DNA from: Koleobacter methoxysyntrophicus
GTDB taxonomy: Bacteria > Bacillota > Thermosediminibacteria > Koleobacterales > Koleobacteraceae
Direction of reading: 5' to 3'
Length of the DNA stretch: 64,000 nucleotides
Assembly: GCF_017301615.1 (NCBI RefSeq)
Contig: NZ_CP059066.1
Span: forward strand, 1-64,000
Shown here one piece after another: positions 52,358-62,107 of the stretch; position 1 is the first letter of the stretch, and each line of letters begins with the position of its first letter. The translations under genes and the position numbers were made by a program. Below the pieces are notes generated by a model. It saw only the letters and a program-made list of their open reading frames with translations, had not been told where the DNA came from and did not search any database.

Positions 52358-54334
52358 TCACCATTCTATATTCATTTCTTTAATCTTCCGATATACAGTA
52401 TTGCGAGAAACACCTAAAATTCTTGCCGTTTTAGAAATATTTCCTCCCGTATCCTTTAACACGGTCATCAAATGTTTCCGTTCCATTTCGCGAAGGTTTT
52501 TGTATGAAACTGGAGTAACAGCGGTTGTTTCAAGACTTCTAACAGAGCTTGGTTTGCATATTTCATCAGGGAGACATTGAGGGGTCAAGAGGTAGTCTGT
52601 CGAAACAGCAATCGCCCTCTCTATAGTATTTTCCAGCTCTCTTACATTGCCAGGCCAGTGATATGCAGTAAGTACTTCTATAAAGCTGGGATCAGGGTAG
52701 TAATTGGCATTTAAAATCCGGCTAAATTTCGCAATAAAGTAATGTATTAAATCAGGTATATCCTCTTTTCTTTCCCGTAATGGAGGAATAAAGATAGAAA
52801 CTACGTTCAATCTATAGTATAGATCTTCGCGGAAGTTTCCCTTTTCAATTTCTCTCTTGAGGTCTTTATTGCTTGCGGCAATAATTCTTACATCCACTTC
52901 CAATTCCTTTTGCCCCCCCAGACGGGTAAAGGTATTACTCTGAAGAAAACGAAGCAACTTTGCTTGTAAATTAAGTGTCATAGAGTTGATTTCATCCAGA
53001 AAAAGGGTACCGCCGTCAGCCATTTCAATTTTACCTATCATGCCTCCCTTTCGCGCGCCGGTAAAAGCACCTTCTTCATACCCAAAAAGTTCGCTTTCAA
53101 TTAATTCAGAAGGGATTGCCGCACAGTTCAAAGTTACAAATGGGCCATGACGATAGTTACTGCAATTATGGATAGCATGGGCAAATAATTCTTTGCCTGT
53201 ACCGCTCTCTCCCAGGAGTAAAACCTTAGCATTGCTTTTTGCAATTCTTTTTGCCATTTCAGTCACTTTAGCCAGACCTTTATTAGAACCGATTATATCT
53301 TTAAAGGAAAATCTGGCACCTGTTGTTCCGAACCGTTTTGCAAGATTCTGTATCGAACGAATCTCCTGAAAAGTGACTAAAGTCTGGGTACAGTCCTTCA
53401 ACTGCATGGGTTTTATTTCTAGGTAAAGATTTTTATTAATCTTGTTCCGCTTATAGGTCAACTCCTGTGAAAAAGCACGTTTGCAGTTTTTGATCTGAGA
53501 ATGAACAGATTGCCATGAATCAAAAATTTCATTAATCTTAACTGGAGGCTCCGATGTTTTGTCAATCTCAAGCAACGAATAGGCAGAACGGCTCATCTTC
53601 TTTATATAGCCATTTTCATCAATAACTATTAGACCTTTTTCTACGGTATCAATAATGTTCTCCAGGAGAGCATTCTGCCTTGATAATTCCTTAGTAATTT
53701 CATGGAGCTTCAAATTTTGTTCAATGGCTTTAACTATACTGACAACCATTCCAAGAGTATGGGGGTGTATTTTATCTCTGTAACCTGTCATATTTACAAA
53801 GCCAATAATTTCCCCCTTTAAATTGTGGATGGGTGCAGTAGCACAGCTCCAAAAATGGAACAGGCGGATATAGTGCTCAGGTCCGATTACCAGAACCGGT
53901 TTTTTATGAAGATATGAAAGAGCAATAGCATTGGTCCCCGAATGCTCTTCCCGTTTGCTTACGCCTGGAAAGGATTTAAGCCTCTTTGAGTCCTCTATAA
54001 TTTCCGATTTGCCCTTGGTTTTTAAAAGATAAGCTTCTGAATCAAAAAGATCTACACGGAAGTTTGTTTCCGATATATTATCTGCCAATGTTTCCAGTAT
54101 AGGCCATGCAACATTAATTAGCTCCGCATTTTTTTCCAACCTTTTTTTCATCTCGTCTTCTGAGAGAACATGGTTATATTCTGACATATTTGGGTCAATA
54201 GCATATGTCTTGCACCTTTGCCATGAATCGTAAATCATTTTATTTACTATATTTGTGTCTACTGGTTTATTGTTGATAAAATTCTGCCACTGAATATTTA
54301 TTTTGCGAATATGCTCATCAATATCGAAAATCAT
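52358..54334 (-). CDS. Sigma-54-dependent transcriptional activator (AcoR-like)
   Basis: The 658-residue activator has an N-terminal GAF-like sensor (about 60-190; GTNAIALSYLHKKPVLVIGP and FHFWSCATAPIHNLKGEIIG as in AcoR), a PAS domain (about 215-300), the AAA+ domain (about 335-565) with LLGESGTGKELFAHAIHN, the sigma-54-contacting EEGAFTGA loop and GGTLFLDEINSM, and a C-terminal Fis-type helix-turn-helix (GNISKTARILGVSRNTVYRK). GAGGTG precedes the ATG. It lies between the permease and a sodium/alanine symporter, in the same direction as both. The permease has a matching promoter. The inducer is unknown. Confidence 0.93.
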   Translation of the reverse strand: MIFDIDEHIRKINIQWQNFINNKPVDTNIVNKMIYDSWQRCKTYAIDPNMSEYNHVLSEDEMKKRLEKNAELINVAWPILETLADNISETNFRVDLFDSEAYLLKTKGKSEIIEDSKRLKSFPGVSKREEHSGTNAIALSYLHKKPVLVIGPEHYIRLFHFWSCATAPIHNLKGEIIGFVNMTGYRDKIHPHTLGMVVSIVKAIEQNLKLHEITKELSRQNALLENIIDTVEKGLIVIDENGYIKKMSRSAYSLLEIDKTSEPPVKINEIFDSWQSVHSQIKNCKRAFSQELTYKRNKINKNLYLEIKPMQLKDCTQTLVTFQEIRSIQNLAKRFGTTGARFSFKDIIGSNKGLAKVTEMAKRIAKSNAKVLLLGESGTGKELFAHAIHNCSNYRHGPFVTLNCAAIPSELIESELFGYEEGAFTGARKGGMIGKIEMADGGTLFLDEINSMTLNLQAKLLRFLQSNTFTRLGGQKELEVDVRIIAASNKDLKREIEKGNFREDLYYRLNVVSIFIPPLRERKEDIPDLIHYFIAKFSRILNANYYPDPSFIEVLTAYHWPGNVRELENTIERAIAVSTDYLLTPQCLPDEICKPSSVRSLETTAVTPVSYKNLREMERKHLMTVLKDTGGNISKTARILGVSRNTVYRKIKEMNIEW

Positions 54335-54567
54335 AGCATCACCTCATTATGTAAAAATATCTGTTTCTTAAAAAATATAATTTTGCATCAAAAAATTGTC
54401 CTCTTTTCTCCTGCATCTTGTTTTATTCGAGTGTTGCCTTTTATTTTTATCTAGCAGCCTTACATCTATATAAACCAATTACCCTTTACCCCTAATATAC
54501 TTCAATATGAAAGCTTCGATTCCTGCCGTCCTTTACACTTTTTTGAGCCGCAGGAACTACGGCCAAG

Positions 54568-54599
54568 AAAAAAACCCTTATCCGCTAGGATAAGGGTTT
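54568..54599 (-). terminator. Terminator of the alanine symporter gene
   Basis: A perfect 12-base stem (AAACCCTTATCC / GGATAAGGGTTT) with a GCTA loop is followed on the minus strand by a run of T, 7 bases beyond the stop. Confidence 0.92.
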
Positions 54600-54605
54600 G
54601 CAGCA

Positions 54606-55949
54606 CTATGCCTTTGTTGTAAAAAATTCTTTGGTCAGCCTTACAACTACACTGCTCAGAGCAAGTAAACCTATTAAGTTAGGTATTGCCATAAGACCGT
54701 TTAAGGTATCGGCAATATCCCATATCAGGGTCATCCCACCAACAGCTCCTATAACGATAAATGGAAGGAATATGACACGGTAGGCCTTACCGGCAGCGGT
54801 ACCTAACAAATATTCTACACATCTTTCACCATAGAATGCCCAGCTTATCAATGTTGAAAAGGCAAACAACATAATACCAATTGCAACTATAATACCGCCA
54901 GGCCCTGGCAGACCCTCATTAAAGGCTAGTGTGGTAAGGCTGGCACCAGACAGTCCGGAGTGCCATGCACCTGTAACCAGAATTGTAAGTGCAGTTAATG
55001 AGCAAATCACAATAGTATCTGCAAAAACTTCAAAAACACCCCACATGGCCTGTCTGACAGGATGGTCAGTTCTGGCAGTAGCATGTGCTATTGGTGCACT
55101 ACCTAAACCAGCTTCATTGGAGAAAACCCCACGGGCTACACCATATCTGATTGCATGTTTTACTGCAGCTCCCAGGAATCCGCCGGCTGCTGCTGCAGGG
55201 GTAAAGGCATGAGCAAAAATACTGGCAAATGCAGCAGGCAGAAACTGAATTCGCATTATAATTATAATAAGTGCTCCGAGTACATAAAATACTGCCATAA
55301 TGGGAACTAATTTTTCGGTAACCTGAGCAATCCTCTTAATACCGCCGACTATAACGAGCCCTGCTAATATCGCTAGAATTATCCCACTAGCTATTTTAGG
55401 AACTCCAAAAGTCGTGTTAAGGGCATCAGCAACGGAGTTGGCCTGCACCATGTTGCCTATACCAAATGCGGCTATCCCGCCAAAAAATGCAAACAGCACT
55501 GCCAGCCACTTCATATTAAGGCCCTTGGTAATATAGTACATCGGCCCCCCTGCCCATGTACCGTCAGGTTTCTTTTCCCTGTACTGAACTGCAAGGACGA
55601 TTTCTGAGAACTTGGTTACCATACCGAAGAAGGCCGACACCCACATCCAGAAAACGGCTCCCGGCCCGCCGGCTGCAATTGCAGTAGCAACCCCTGCAAT
55701 GTTACCCGTCCCTATTGTTGCAGCAAGCGCTGTAGACAGAGCCTGGAATGGTGTTATCTCACCCTCTTCCAGTTCGGTCTTTTCAAACATTTTCAAAATA
55801 GTGTTTTTAATGATATAACCGAACCGCTGAACCTGCAGGAAATTTACCCTCAGGGTAAGGTAAACACCTGTTCCTACTATGAGGACCAGCATTGGCGGCC
55901 CCCATACTATACCATTTAGCCAATCATTAAAGGCCTTAATGGCTTCCAT
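54606..55949 (-). CDS. Sodium:alanine/glycine symporter (AGCS family)
   Basis: The 447-residue protein has about eleven helices and strong AGCS landmarks: PFQALSTALAATIGTGNIAG (the family signature), GGPGAVFWMWVSAFFGMVTK, WAGGPMYYITKGLN and VARGVFSNEAGLGSAPIAHA. It takes up small neutral amino acids with sodium. The ATG at 55949 has AAAGGGGG upstream; a TTG six codons earlier is less likely. A strong terminator follows. It may be part of the sigma-54 regulon by position, but I see no -24/-12 promoter upstream. Confidence 0.95.
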   Translation of the reverse strand: MEAIKAFNDWLNGIVWGPPMLVLIVGTGVYLTLRVNFLQVQRFGYIIKNTILKMFEKTELEEGEITPFQALSTALAATIGTGNIAGVATAIAAGGPGAVFWMWVSAFFGMVTKFSEIVLAVQYREKKPDGTWAGGPMYYITKGLNMKWLAVLFAFFGGIAAFGIGNMVQANSVADALNTTFGVPKIASGIILAILAGLVIVGGIKRIAQVTEKLVPIMAVFYVLGALIIIIMRIQFLPAAFASIFAHAFTPAAAAGGFLGAAVKHAIRYGVARGVFSNEAGLGSAPIAHATARTDHPVRQAMWGVFEVFADTIVICSLTALTILVTGAWHSGLSGASLTTLAFNEGLPGPGGIIVAIGIMLFAFSTLISWAFYGERCVEYLLGTAAGKAYRVIFLPFIVIGAVGGMTLIWDIADTLNGLMAIPNLIGLLALSSVVVRLTKEFFTTKA

Positions 55950-56003
55950 TAAATTTCCCCCTTTCAAAATTTTGAAATGATGCTATTTAAACCCTGTGGT
56001 ATT

Positions 56004-56045
56004 CAGTTCACCTCCTTTATAAGGAATTTTTTTATAAAAAATTCC
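56004..56045 (-). promoter_or_regulatory. Leader with hairpin and unused ribosome site before the symporter
   Basis: A near-perfect AT hairpin (56023-56045, GGAATTTTT/AAAAATTCC) is followed on the minus strand by AAAGGAGGTG and a 7-codon frame starting at CTG (LNTTGFK) that ends before the symporter's own ribosome site. It could be a leader peptide or an inactive site. Confidence 0.3.
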
Positions 56046-56121
56046 ACAAAGTTATATATTCTTCGCAGGAACAGAAAATTCCTTTTAAAAAAATTTAAAA
56101 ATTATTATCACTTTTTTTATT

Positions 56122-57237
56122 TTATAAATGATTATAATTCTCCATACAGAAAACTATTTCATCTTTAACTCTCTCCTCCTTTTCTGTTTTTAAAGCCCTT
56201 TCCAACGCAGTCTTCCCTTCTTTGCTTCCAATCTTTCTTAAAGCCCACGGCACATGTCCGCGAACCAAGGGTGAAGGGTGTTGTAGGAGTTCAACCAGGT
56301 ACCGAACCGCACCTTTATCGCCGGTATTCCCCATAACAATTACGGCATTTCTTTGAATAATGTTTTTTCCCCTCCAGCAGAGGGCCGTTTTACCGAAGTA
56401 ATTGTTAAATTCTTTGTTTCCCATTTTTAATAATTTTACCAGATCAATATATCCTTCTATTACAGGTAATATTCCCGAATTCTCCCTTTTGTTAAAAGGA
56501 CATACCTCCTGACACACATCACAGCCATATATCCAGTTGCCTATAATATCCCTTTTTTCACAGGGAATAAAACCGCTCATCTGGGTCATATAAGAGATGC
56601 ATTTGAAAGGGTCAAGAATAAAAGGAGATTCAAGTGCCCCTGTTGGGCAGGCTTTAATGCACAAATCGCAGTTCCCGCATTTGCTAGTAAGCGGCTTATC
56701 GGGCATTATGTCAAGGTTACACAGGATTTCTCCTAGAAAAACCCCTGACCCGTAACCCTCTGTATATATTAAAGTGTTTTTACCGAACCAGCCAATACCT
56801 GACCTCCAGGCAGCAGCTTTATCTACAAGGGCTCCGCTGTCAACAAAGGTTTTATAGTTGAAAGTCTTGCTGCCCAGCATATCTTCAATGTATTGTACGA
56901 TATGATTCATCATATCGTACAATACTTTATGATAGTCAGGACCAAGGGAATAAGCTGAAATCCTGCCATAATAATAACCGTCTGAATGGCGGATTTCTGT
57001 ATTTATCGGAGCTATGGGGTAGGGTACAGCTATGGAAATTATCGACCGTGCCCCTTTAAGGAGGTCTTGAGGATCGCATCCTTTTATAAATTCGCGATTT
57101 TCAAAAACCAGTTTACCCTCTTTTTTTCTCGAATTAATAACATTTTCTGTTTCAAAAAAGGGTTTCGCATCTGTAAAACCTATTACATCAATCCCTATTT
57201 TTGCTGCAAATTCTATTATTCGCTGTTTTAATTCCAT
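56122..57237 (-). CDS. queG: Epoxyqueuosine reductase QueG
   Basis: The 371-residue enzyme performs the last step of queuosine synthesis on tRNA with cobalamin and two [4Fe-4S] clusters. Landmarks are the N-terminal VIGFTDAKPF, the catalytic segment YKTFVDSGALVDKAAAWRSG with the conserved Asp, the ferredoxin motifs CGNCDLCIKACPTGAL and CDVCQEVCPFNKR, and a C-terminal HEAT-like region (LVELLQHPSPLVRGHVPWAL). A 36-base palindrome lies inside the gene at 56890-56925 without breaking the frame. It is a single gene. Confidence 0.95.
   Translation of the reverse strand: MELKQRIIEFAAKIGIDVIGFTDAKPFFETENVINSRKKEGKLVFENREFIKGCDPQDLLKGARSIISIAVPYPIAPINTEIRHSDGYYYGRISAYSLGPDYHKVLYDMMNHIVQYIEDMLGSKTFNYKTFVDSGALVDKAAAWRSGIGWFGKNTLIYTEGYGSGVFLGEILCNLDIMPDKPLTSKCGNCDLCIKACPTGALESPFILDPFKCISYMTQMSGFIPCEKRDIIGNWIYGCDVCQEVCPFNKRENSGILPVIEGYIDLVKLLKMGNKEFNNYFGKTALCWRGKNIIQRNAVIVMGNTGDKGAVRYLVELLQHPSPLVRGHVPWALRKIGSKEGKTALERALKTEKEERVKDEIVFCMENYNHL
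56890..56925. repeat. 36-base near-perfect palindrome inside queG
   Basis: Seventeen-base arms (56890-56906 and 56909-56925) are perfectly complementary around TC. The segment encodes VLYDMMNHIVQYI of QueG. Confidence 0.85.
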
Positions 57238-57436
57238 GTTTTTCGCCCCATTCTTTCCCTTAAATTATAGGTCAGTCGAAGGCTTAGCTTCCAGGACAGC
57301 ACCATCAACATCATAAGTGTATGTCTTTAGTGATATAATAATTCGACATAAGCGTTTTTTTCCCCTTTTTTATTGCTCTCAGGATTGAATTAATGCTGAA
57401 ATGAAACTTAAGCAGCCTGATTGTTACTTTTTTCAC

Positions 57437-57466
57437 TTGACCGCCTTTAATAAAACTTGCTATAAT
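57437..57466 (+). promoter_or_regulatory. hydF: Sigma-A promoter of hydF
   Basis: TTGACC at 57437-57442 and TATAAT at 57461-57466 are 18 bases apart, a near-consensus housekeeping promoter. The 125-base leader after it holds a 12-codon frame (from 57530, MRRISLTARGLP). The rest of 57238-57591 shows no other gene. Confidence 0.8.
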
Positions 57467-57591
57467 CATTTATAGGTAATTCAATACACAATTAAATATT
57501 TTTTACAAAAATCCCGCCAGAATGCCCCATGAGGAGGATATCACTGACTGCAAGGGGACTCCCCTGAGCAGGAGGATAGGAGGTTTAAAAT

Positions 57592-58797
57592 ATGAATGAA
57601 ACACCCAGGGCCAACAGGCTTCACATTGCAATAGTAGGGAAGAGGAATGCGGGCAAATCTTCTATAATAAATGCACTAACCCACCAGGAAGTTTCCATAG
57701 TATCATCCTGTCCCGGGACTACTACAGATCCGGTATATAAGGCTATGGAACTGCATGACCTGGGTCCAGTAGTCTTTATAGATACTGCGGGAATCGATGA
57801 TGCAGGGGACCTGGGGGTAGAAAGGGTTAAAAGAACCGAACGGGTCCTTGATGCTGCAGACATGGCACTGATAGTATTTACCCCAGGGGATAAGGACATA
57901 ACTTTAGAAAAGGAATGGATTAAACGTTTTCAGCAGAAAAAAGTATCGGTGATAGGGGTAGTAAACAAAATCGATTTAAAGGAATCTATCGGTGAAATTG
58001 AAAAGCCCTTCAAAGGGATTGATATCCCTTTTATCTATGTAAGCGCAAAAACCGGTGAAGGCATAGATCGTCTTAGGGATATGATCAAAAAACATTCCCC
58101 TTCATCATGGGAAGAACCCCGTATAGTCAGCGACCTGATCCGACCGGGTTCCCTGGTAATCCTGGTAGTACCCATTGACATTGAAGCCCCTAAGGGCAGA
58201 CTCATTCTCCCCCAGGTTCAAACCCTAAGGGACATCCTTGACCACAATTCAACAGGGATAATAACCAAGGAAAACACCCTCCGAGATACACTAAAGTCAT
58301 TGGCTGTTAAACCCACCCTTGTAATTACCGATTCCCAGGTATTTGCGGAAGTGGATAGGCTTGTCCCCCATGATATACCCTTAACATCCTTTTCTATTCT
58401 AATGGCAAGGTATAAAGGGGATCTAAAAGAACTTATACGGGGCATTGAAGCTGTAAAACAGTTAAAAGAAGGAGGCAGGGTCCTCATTGCAGAGGCCTGC
58501 ACCCATCATCCGGTAGAGGATGATATCGGCAGGGAAAAGATACCCCGGTGGCTTCAGGAATATGTGGGGGCCCCCCTGGACTTTACATGGCTTTCAGGCA
58601 AAGATTTCCCCAATAACCTTGGCGAATACGACCTCGTAATACACTGTGGCGGATGTATGATAAACCGCAGGGAAATGCTTTCAAGAATAGGAAAATGCCG
58701 TGAGGCAGGAGTGCCTATAATCAATTATGGTATTATTATAGCAACAATGAAAGGTATTATCGAAAGGGCAATGCAGGTATTCGGTATACAGGTCTAG
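57592..58797 (+). CDS. hydF: [FeFe]-hydrogenase H-cluster maturation GTPase HydF
   Basis: The 401-residue scaffold GTPase assembles the 2Fe precursor of the H-cluster and delivers it to hydrogenase. The N-terminal GTPase has G1 GKRNAGKSS, the T-rich switch CPGTTTDPVY, G3 DTAGIDD and G4 NKID. The C-terminal metal-binding part has EACTHHP and HCGGCMINR, the His and Cys ligands of the [4Fe-4S] cluster. AGGAGGATAGGAGG lies upstream. hydE and hydG are not in the window. Confidence 0.95.
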   Translation: MNETPRANRLHIAIVGKRNAGKSSIINALTHQEVSIVSSCPGTTTDPVYKAMELHDLGPVVFIDTAGIDDAGDLGVERVKRTERVLDAADMALIVFTPGDKDITLEKEWIKRFQQKKVSVIGVVNKIDLKESIGEIEKPFKGIDIPFIYVSAKTGEGIDRLRDMIKKHSPSSWEEPRIVSDLIRPGSLVILVVPIDIEAPKGRLILPQVQTLRDILDHNSTGIITKENTLRDTLKSLAVKPTLVITDSQVFAEVDRLVPHDIPLTSFSILMARYKGDLKELIRGIEAVKQLKEGGRVLIAEACTHHPVEDDIGREKIPRWLQEYVGAPLDFTWLSGKDFPNNLGEYDLVIHCGGCMINRREMLSRIGKCREAGVPIINYGIIIATMKGIIERAMQVFGIQV

Positions 58798-58830
58798 AAT
58801 GTGGAGTGCTTAAAATATCCGGAGAAACAG

Positions 58831-58862
58831 AAAAACCCTGTAGCTTTGCTACAGGATTTTTC
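58831..58862. terminator. Bidirectional terminator between hydF and ileS
   Basis: An 8-base stem (CCTGTAGC / GCTACAGG) with a TTT loop has A and T runs on either side, serving the two convergent genes. Confidence 0.88.
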
Positions 58863-58880
58863 TATATCAGGAAGGATTAA

Positions 58881-61800
58881 TTACTCTTCCCTTTTGACCC
58901 CTATCACCATCTTATGGCCATTTATATTCCATTCCCTGGTATAACTCCCTTCAACCGGCTCCCCTTCCCGTATATTCAGGGCCAGGGTTTCACCAGCTAT
59001 GGCAGAACCGAACTGATTAATGACATCATTAACTACTTCATCCCCCTGATAAGATATTGTAATCTTATCCTCAACTTCAAACCCTGCTTCTTTCCTCATA
59101 TTTTGGACCTTGCTGATAAGCTCTCTGGCTATACCTTCTAATTCCAGTTCCCTGGTAATCGTAGTGTCCAGGATTACATAATATCCCCCTTCACCTTCAA
59201 CACAGTAACCTTCCATGTCCTCTACTTTAATCTCCAGTTCATCTTTTGAAATATCTATCTTTTCACCGGAAATTTCCAGGGTTATCTTGCCCTCATTATC
59301 CATCTGAGCTATCAGGCTTGAAGGCTCCATAAGTGAAATCCTTTCAGCAATTTGCGGCACAAGCCTTCCATACTTGGGTCCGAGGATATCATATCTGGGT
59401 TTGATAGTATAGGAAAGGAACCTCCCTGCATCCTCTACAAAGTCGATTTCCTTTATATTCAGTTCCTCTTTAATCAGGCTGTTCATGCTGTCACAGGTAA
59501 GGGATTCCTTATCCTTTTTATCCTTCAGCTTAACATACATTTTCGAAAGGGGCTGTCTGTTTTTTATCTTCGAACGGTTCCTTGCACTCCTGCCCAGGTT
59601 TACAACCTTCCTTACTGTTTCCATGTCCCTCTCAAGGGCAGTATCTATATAACCTTCGAAAGCTTCAGGATAATCACAGAGGTGAACGCTCTCAGGGGCA
59701 TCAGGGTCAACGGCCCTGACCAGGTTCTGGTAGATTGCATCAGATATAAAGGGTATAAAGGGAGCCGTTAATTTGATTATGTTAACAAGAGATTCGTAAA
59801 GGGTGAGATAAGCCGCTATTTTATCATTATCCATTTCACCCTTCCAGTATCTTGACCGGCACCTCCTTACATACCAGTTGCTGAGGTCATCTACCAGGTC
59901 ATCGAGTATCCTTGCAGCTGAAGTAATGTTATAATTGTCGAGGTAATTCCTTACCCCTTTTATAGTATTGTTAACCCTTGAAATCAGCCACCTGTCTATA
60001 TCCGCTCTTTCTTTCACGTTCATGCTGTAATTTTTCGGATTAAATCCATCAATATTAGCATAGAGGACAAAGAAGGAATATACATTCCACAGGGTGTTTA
60101 AAAACTTCCTCTGGGCCTCACTCACGGCCTCCTGATAGAACCTGCTGGGGTTCCATGGAGGGCTGGCTATATACAGATACCACCTCATGGCATCGGCACC
60201 CTGCTGATTTAACACTATCCAGGGGTCCAGGACATTACCCTTATGCTTGCTCATCTTCTGGCCGAATTCGTCCAGCACATGGCCCAGGACCAGGCAGTTC
60301 TTGTATGCCGGTTCACCGAATACAAGGGTTGAAATTACGATAAGGCTGTAAAACCAGCCCCTAGTCTGGTCAACGGCTTCTGATATGAAGTCTGCAGGAA
60401 AGTTCTGGTGGAAGGTCTCTTCGTCTTCAAAGGGATAGTGAAATTGTGCAAAGGGCATAGCACCGGAATCAAACCAGCAGTCGATTACCTCCGGTACCCG
60501 TTTCATTATTCCGCCGCACCGGGGGCACGTAAGTTTAACTTCATCTACATAGGGTTTGTGCAGCTCAATATCTCCTATCTCTTCTACGCTCATTTCTTTG
60601 AGTTCCTTTATGCTCCCTACACAGTGCTGGTGATTGCAGTCCTGACACTCCCAGATATTAAGGGGAGTCCCCCAGTACCTTTCCCGGCTCAAACACCAGT
60701 CAATTACATTCTCAAGGAAATTGCCGAACCTACCGTTCTTTATATGTTCGGGATACCAGTTGACCTTCTGGTTGTTCTCAAGGAGTTTATCTTTAACGGC
60801 GGTGGTTTTGATAAACCAGCTTCCCCTTGCATAATACAGAAGCGGAGTATCACACCTCCAGCAGAAGGGATAGGTATGGGTATAGTCCTCCACCTTATAC
60901 AGCAGGTTTCTCTTTTTAAGGTCTTCCATTATCCCTTTATCCGCATCTTTCACGAACACCCCTTCCCAGGGTCTAACTTCAGAGGTAAACCTGCCCTGGG
61001 GGTCTACCGGTTGAAAAACGGGGAGCCCGTATTCCCTTCCGATCCTGGAATCGTCTTCACCAAAGGCCGGAGCAATATGCACTATCCCCGAACCTTCATC
61101 TGTAGATACAAAATCACCTACAGTGACATAAAAAGCCTCTCTGCCGAAATTGCCGAAGTTGAAAACAGGTTTATATCTTTTGCCCTTCAGGTCACTGCCC
61201 TTTACAGTTTTTATTACCTTATAATCCCCTTCCAGCACCTTTTCTACCAGTTCAGTAGCCATTATTATCTTTTCTCCAATATGGTCAACTACCGCATAGT
61301 CTATATCCTTACCTACTGCCAGAGCTACATTGGAAGGCAGGGTCCAGGGGGTGGTGGTCCATACCATGAAATAGGTATTTTCTTCATCTTCCAGCGGGAA
61401 TTTTACAAAAATAGCCGGTTCTTCAACCTCTTTATAACCCTGGGCAACTTCATGACTTGAAAGAGAAGTTCCGCATCTGGGACAGTACGGAACTACTTTA
61501 TGGCCTCTATAAAGGAGACCTTTATCCCATATCTGCCTCAATGCCCACCAAACGGACTCAATGTATTCATCTTCATAAGTTATATACGGGTTCTCCATAT
61601 CAATCCAGAACCCTACCCTTTCGCTCATCCTGCGCCATTCTGTTTCGTATTTAAATACGCTTTCCTTGCACCTTTTAATGAATTCTTCAACTCCGTACTC
61701 TTCTATTTCTGATTTCCCGTTTATCCCCAGTTCCTTTTCCACTTCAAGCTCTACAGGAAGCCCGTGGGTATCCCATCCTCCCTTTCTTTCCACATGATAA

Positions 61801-62027
61801 CCGACCATAGTCTTATATCTTGGTATTAGGTCCTTTACCACCCTGGTAAGGACATGGCCGGCATGGGGCTTTCCATTGGCCGTCGGGGGCCCCTCGTAAA
61901 ATACAAATTTTTCAGCCCCTTTTCTGTTATCAACACTCTTTTTGAAGATTCCATTTTCATTCCAAAAATTCAGGATTTCTTCTTCGATTGCAGCAAAATT
62001 CATTGTAGGTTCTACCTTTCGAAACAA
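58881..62027 (-). CDS. ileS: Isoleucyl-tRNA synthetase
   Basis: The 1048-residue class I synthetase charges tRNA-Ile. The HIGH motif is in PPTANGKPHAGHVL, KMSKS appears as KMSKHKGNVLDPW, and the editing domain lies between (WTTTPWTLPSNVALAVG). The length and the KMSKHKG form place it with the longer IleS2-like group rather than the 920-residue IleS1 of Bacillus. GGAGGAG precedes the start region. A long leader with an Ile T-box controls it. Confidence 0.96.
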   Translation of the reverse strand: MFRKVEPTMNFAAIEEEILNFWNENGIFKKSVDNRKGAEKFVFYEGPPTANGKPHAGHVLTRVVKDLIPRYKTMVGYHVERKGGWDTHGLPVELEVEKELGINGKSEIEEYGVEEFIKRCKESVFKYETEWRRMSERVGFWIDMENPYITYEDEYIESVWWALRQIWDKGLLYRGHKVVPYCPRCGTSLSSHEVAQGYKEVEEPAIFVKFPLEDEENTYFMVWTTTPWTLPSNVALAVGKDIDYAVVDHIGEKIIMATELVEKVLEGDYKVIKTVKGSDLKGKRYKPVFNFGNFGREAFYVTVGDFVSTDEGSGIVHIAPAFGEDDSRIGREYGLPVFQPVDPQGRFTSEVRPWEGVFVKDADKGIMEDLKKRNLLYKVEDYTHTYPFCWRCDTPLLYYARGSWFIKTTAVKDKLLENNQKVNWYPEHIKNGRFGNFLENVIDWCLSRERYWGTPLNIWECQDCNHQHCVGSIKELKEMSVEEIGDIELHKPYVDEVKLTCPRCGGIMKRVPEVIDCWFDSGAMPFAQFHYPFEDEETFHQNFPADFISEAVDQTRGWFYSLIVISTLVFGEPAYKNCLVLGHVLDEFGQKMSKHKGNVLDPWIVLNQQGADAMRWYLYIASPPWNPSRFYQEAVSEAQRKFLNTLWNVYSFFVLYANIDGFNPKNYSMNVKERADIDRWLISRVNNTIKGVRNYLDNYNITSAARILDDLVDDLSNWYVRRCRSRYWKGEMDNDKIAAYLTLYESLVNIIKLTAPFIPFISDAIYQNLVRAVDPDAPESVHLCDYPEAFEGYIDTALERDMETVRKVVNLGRSARNRSKIKNRQPLSKMYVKLKDKKDKESLTCDSMNSLIKEELNIKEIDFVEDAGRFLSYTIKPRYDILGPKYGRLVPQIAERISLMEPSSLIAQMDNEGKITLEISGEKIDISKDELEIKVEDMEGYCVEGEGGYYVILDTTITRELELEGIARELISKVQNMRKEAGFEVEDKITISYQGDEVVNDVINQFGSAIAGETLALNIREGEPVEGSYTREWNINGHKMVIGVKREE

Positions 62028-62107
62028 ATCTCTCTCCTCCTTTTTAAGATGTGAAATAAAATGGAAAAATGCCTATATACTTTGCTCTCAGGTACGGCAA
62101 GTCAGTT

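Noticed and set aside
55950-56121. Sigma-54 promoter before the alanine symporter
   Set aside because: No GG-N10-GC pair in a suitable context could be found.
60408-61460. 350-codon frame on the plus strand within ileS
   Set aside because: It is antisense to a conserved synthetase gene, has no ribosome site and reads like a frame shadow.
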